Part shown: piece after piece, positions 4,566-6,845 of the stretch
How positions within the stretch are numbered: position 1 is the first letter of the stretch
Layout of the letters: the number at the start of each line of letters is the position of its first letter
From: CAZZIZ01 sp964654535
GTDB lineage: Bacteria; Bacteroidota; Bacteroidia; Chitinophagales; UBA2359
Length of the DNA: 6,845 bases
NCBI GenBank assembly: GCA_964654535.1
Contig: CAZZIZ010000180.1
Span: 1 to 6,845 of the forward strand
Direction: 5' to 3'
The notes under the pieces: model-generated
What the model saw: the letters and a program-made list of their open reading frames with translations, nothing else
Databases searched by the model: none
Told to the model about the DNA's origin: nothing
Position numbers and translations under genes: made by a program

Positions 4566-6845
4566 AGGATTAGTTTTTCTTTTTGCTTGCTTCTTCATTG
4601 CTTTCAACGGCAATGCACAGGAGTGTTTATTAAAGATTGAAGGGCAGGTTTCGGATGAAGGTTCCGAACTGCCCTTATCTTTTGTTAACGTCTTTGTGCA
4701 AGAAAATTCACAAGGAACGATTACCGACGAAGCAGGCAATTTTTTCTTGCAAGATTTATGTGCTGGTGAATATCACCTGATTTTTACACACATAGGTTGC
4801 GAGGCGGTAAAGGTGCACCTACACATACACGAGGACACGCTGGTCAATATTCTCTTATCGCACACGCCACACTCTTTGGGCGATGTAATCATAACCGGAA
4901 ACAAGAAAGAGCGTTTGGTGCAACCAAGCGTTGCGGTTAATCGGCAGGCCATAGAAGACAACACCAATCAGAACTTGTCGATGTTGCTGGAAAATGAAAG
5001 CGGTGTACACCTTATCAAAAACGGCAGTGGTATAGCCAAGCCTGTGGTACACGGTTTGTTTGGCAATCGCTTGACGATACTCAATAACGGCATTGTGCAA
5101 AGCGGGCAGCAGTGGGGCAATGACCACAGTCCGGAAATTGATCCTTTTGCTGCAGATCGTATTACGGTTTTGAAAGGAGCAAGCACCATAGAATATGGTG
5201 GCAGCAACTTTGGTGGCGTCGTCTTAGTTGAGCCAAAACGAATAGAGCGCGAGCCGCACCTGCACGGACAGGTCAATTATATTTTTGAAACCAATGGCTT
5301 GGGACACACGGTTAATGCGCGCTTGGGACAATACACTCCCGAGGTTGCTTGGCGCGTTACGGGAACCCTGAAAAGATACGGCGACAGAAAAGCGCCCGAT
5401 TATTTTCTCAATAACACCGGTAGCGCGGAAGCTAGCCTGGCCCTACAACTCGAGCATTCTTGGGAGGACAAATTTTACGTCGATTTTTACGGCAGTACTT
5501 TTAATACCCAATTGGGAGTCCTGCGCGGTTCGCATATTGGTAATCTGACCGATTTAGAGTCGGCGCTGTCCAGCGACGAGCCCTTTTTTACCGAATCCGA
5601 TTTTAGTTATAGTCTTGACGGACCGAAGCAAAGTGTGTCGCATCATTTGCTAAAGGCGAAGGGAAAATATTTGCTGAAAGAAAACCAGCGAATAGAATTG
5701 GTCGCCGCCGCGCAGCTAAACAATCGCGACGAGTTTGATATACGCCGAGGCGGTAGGGGAGATATTCCCGCACTGAGTCTCAGGCAATACACTTTTAATA
5801 CCGACCTGAAATACGGTCTTGATCTCAACGAACATTGGAACCTGAAAATAGGCAACCAAAATATAATTACCGACAATACCAATGACCCCGGAACCGGCAT
5901 CCTACCTTTGATTCCCGACTATTATTCTTGGCGCAATGGATCTTTTTTCACCCTGAATCGTCAACACAAGAAAATCCTACTCAATCTTGGGCTACGTTAC
6001 GATTATGAGTTTCAAAACGCCGCCACGATTAGTAGAACTATTCCCCGGGAAATTGTGAGATTCGAAAATCGATTTCAAAACCTTAGTGCCTTAGTGGCCC
6101 TGCAATTCAATTTGTTCGAGCAACACAGCATTGGTATCAATAGCGGTTACGCCACACGTAACCCCGCCATAAATGAGTTGTACAGCAGCGGCCTGCACCA
6201 AGGCGTTAGCGGCATAGAGGAGGGAGATGAAAATTTGCAGAAGGAAATCGGTTTTAAAAATACGGTGGAGTACAAGTGGCTACCCAACGCAAACTTTACC
6301 TTTGGTGCCTTGTTTTTTCATCAGCAATTCGAGGATTATATTTTCCTAAATCCGCAGGAAGAAATTCGCTTGACTATTCGCGGTGCTTTTCCGGTTTTCA
6401 GATACGAGCAAACCGATGCCAATATCTTCGGCTTCGATTTATCGAGTCAGTTTACGATAGGCAATGCGTTGCTCGGTGTGTTGAAGTACAGTTTTCTACG
6501 CGGCGAGGACATCGAAAACAATCGACCGCTGGTGTTTATGCCACCCAACCGATTCTTCGGCAGCCTAACGCATAGAATGAAACGCCCGATTACCGTGTCA
6601 AAGAATTTACGCTTCGAAGATTTAGAGACTGAGTTTAATATTCGTTCGGTCTTGGAACAGGAAAACCTATTGGCCGAGCAGGATTTTGTCGCGCCGCCTC
6701 CCGCCTACAACCTAGTGGGGCTAAAGTTTTCCGCCAATGTTATTTTTGCGCAGTACAAATTGCGCTGCTTCCTCAAAGCTGACAATCTCTTCAACGTTAG
6801 CTACCGCGACTACCTCAATCGACAACGCTATTTCGCCGACGACCT
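4555..6845 (+). CDS. TonB-dependent outer-membrane receptor, ZnuD-like (3' end outside window)
   Basis: The frame is open from ATG 4555 to the window end (763 codons, no stop). TAG at 4552-4554 lies directly before the ATG, fixing this as the first possible start. The signal peptide is MFYKGLVFLFACFFIAFNGNA, cut after Ala21. Residues about 27-101 are a carboxypeptidase-D regulatory-like domain (EGQVSDEGSELPLSFVNVFV). LGDVIITG (108-115) is a TonB-box-like segment. The plug spans about 116-228, with VHGLFGNRLTILNNGI and the typical DRITVLKGASTIEYGGSNFGGVVLV. A 22-strand-type barrel follows. ELYSSGLH (541-548) with EEGDENL (555-561) and a later FPVFRYEQTDANIFGFD resemble the zinc receptor ZnuD of Neisseria. 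HLHIHED (88-94), HTPH and HLHG add histidines that could bind metal. The last visible part, LKADNLFNVSYRDYLN, lies in the penultimate strands, so only some 20-30 residues seem missing. Metal specificity is inferred; another cation or a metal complex is possible. Confidence 0.9.
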   Translation, partial: MFYKGLVFLFACFFIAFNGNAQECLLKIEGQVSDEGSELPLSFVNVFVQENSQGTITDEAGNFFLQDLCAGEYHLIFTHIGCEAVKVHLHIHEDTLVNILLSHTPHSLGDVIITGNKKERLVQPSVAVNRQAIEDNTNQNLSMLLENESGVHLIKNGSGIAKPVVHGLFGNRLTILNNGIVQSGQQWGNDHSPEIDPFAADRITVLKGASTIEYGGSNFGGVVLVEPKRIEREPHLHGQVNYIFETNGLGHTVNARLGQYTPEVAWRVTGTLKRYGDRKAPDYFLNNTGSAEASLALQLEHSWEDKFYVDFYGSTFNTQLGVLRGSHIGNLTDLESALSSDEPFFTESDFSYSLDGPKQSVSHHLLKAKGKYLLKENQRIELVAAAQLNNRDEFDIRRGGRGDIPALSLRQYTFNTDLKYGLDLNEHWNLKIGNQNIITDNTNDPGTGILPLIPDYYSWRNGSFFTLNRQHKKILLNLGLRYDYEFQNAATISRTIPREIVRFENRFQNLSALVALQFNLFEQHSIGINSGYATRNPAINELYSSGLHQGVSGIEEGDENLQKEIGFKNTVEYKWLPNANFTFGALFFHQQFEDYIFLNPQEEIRLTIRGAFPVFRYEQTDANIFGFDLSSQFTIGNALLGVLKYSFLRGEDIENNRPLVFMPPNRFFGSLTHRMKRPITVSKNLRFEDLETEFNIRSVLEQENLLAEQDFVAPPPAYNLVGLKFSANVIFAQYKLRCFLKADNLFNVSYRDYLNRQRYFADD

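Noticed and set aside
4968..5276. Minus-strand frames within the receptor gene (also 4773-4967, 4855-5127 and 5643-5900)
   Set aside because: All lie inside the receptor plug or barrel coding sequence, which gives a continuous and convincing TonB-receptor translation.
6276..6575. Plus-strand frame of 99 codons in another phase
   Set aside because: It is a shadow of the receptor barrel; the Arg/Cys-rich translation matches no protein pattern.
3999..6845. SusC/SusD-type glycan uptake pair
   Set aside because: The lipoprotein is 188 residues with no TPR-like SusD helices, and the receptor is much shorter than SusC proteins and carries ZnuD-like motifs.

Overview
The window reads as a Bacteroidota chromosome, most likely Flavobacteriia or a close relative. 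The supporting signs are a type IX secretion (T9SS) sorting domain on an esterase, a TATCTTTG (TAnnTTTG-type) promoter element, a lipoprotein with an acidic surface-export-like stretch after its cysteine, a TonB-dependent receptor with an N-terminal carboxypeptidase-D-like domain, and few recognisable Shine-Dalgarno sequences. All the genes I can support lie on the + strand.

Left part (1-2271): a tight run of five reading frames. It begins with the last 49 codons of an unidentified gene (possibly CHAT-like), which overlaps a GNAT acetyltransferase by ATGA. Next come a small PH-like hypothetical with a GTG start (same frame as the GNAT gene, one codon after its stop), a DUF6503-like lipoprotein, and a DUF1801 protein with a GTG start four bases further on. 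The spacing suggests co-transcription, but the products do not form an obvious pathway.

Middle (2353-3504): a secreted CE1/PHB-depolymerase-type serine esterase of 383 aa with a signal peptide, a visible Ser/Asp/His triad and a C-terminal T9SS sorting domain.

Gene-free stretch (3505-3998): about 490 bases, densely structured. It holds REP-like hairpins (3555-3630), a strongly foldable element resembling the Flavo-1 type of Bacteroidota structured RNA (3699-3843), a short degenerate copy of that element's conserved ends (3882-3932), and a promoter whose -33 region is overlapped by a perfect 15-base dyad TGCAACAATGTTGCA.

Right part (3999-6845): a two-gene operon in which the genes overlap by 11 bases. 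It encodes a small acidic lipoprotein, predicted to be surface-exposed, and a TonB-dependent receptor with ZnuD-like motifs that runs off the window with no stop. The operator-like dyad, the ZnuD-like motifs and the acidic/histidine-rich segments together suggest a metal-responsive (possibly Zur-regulated zinc) outer-membrane uptake system. This is the most interesting system in the window. The metal assignment is inference.
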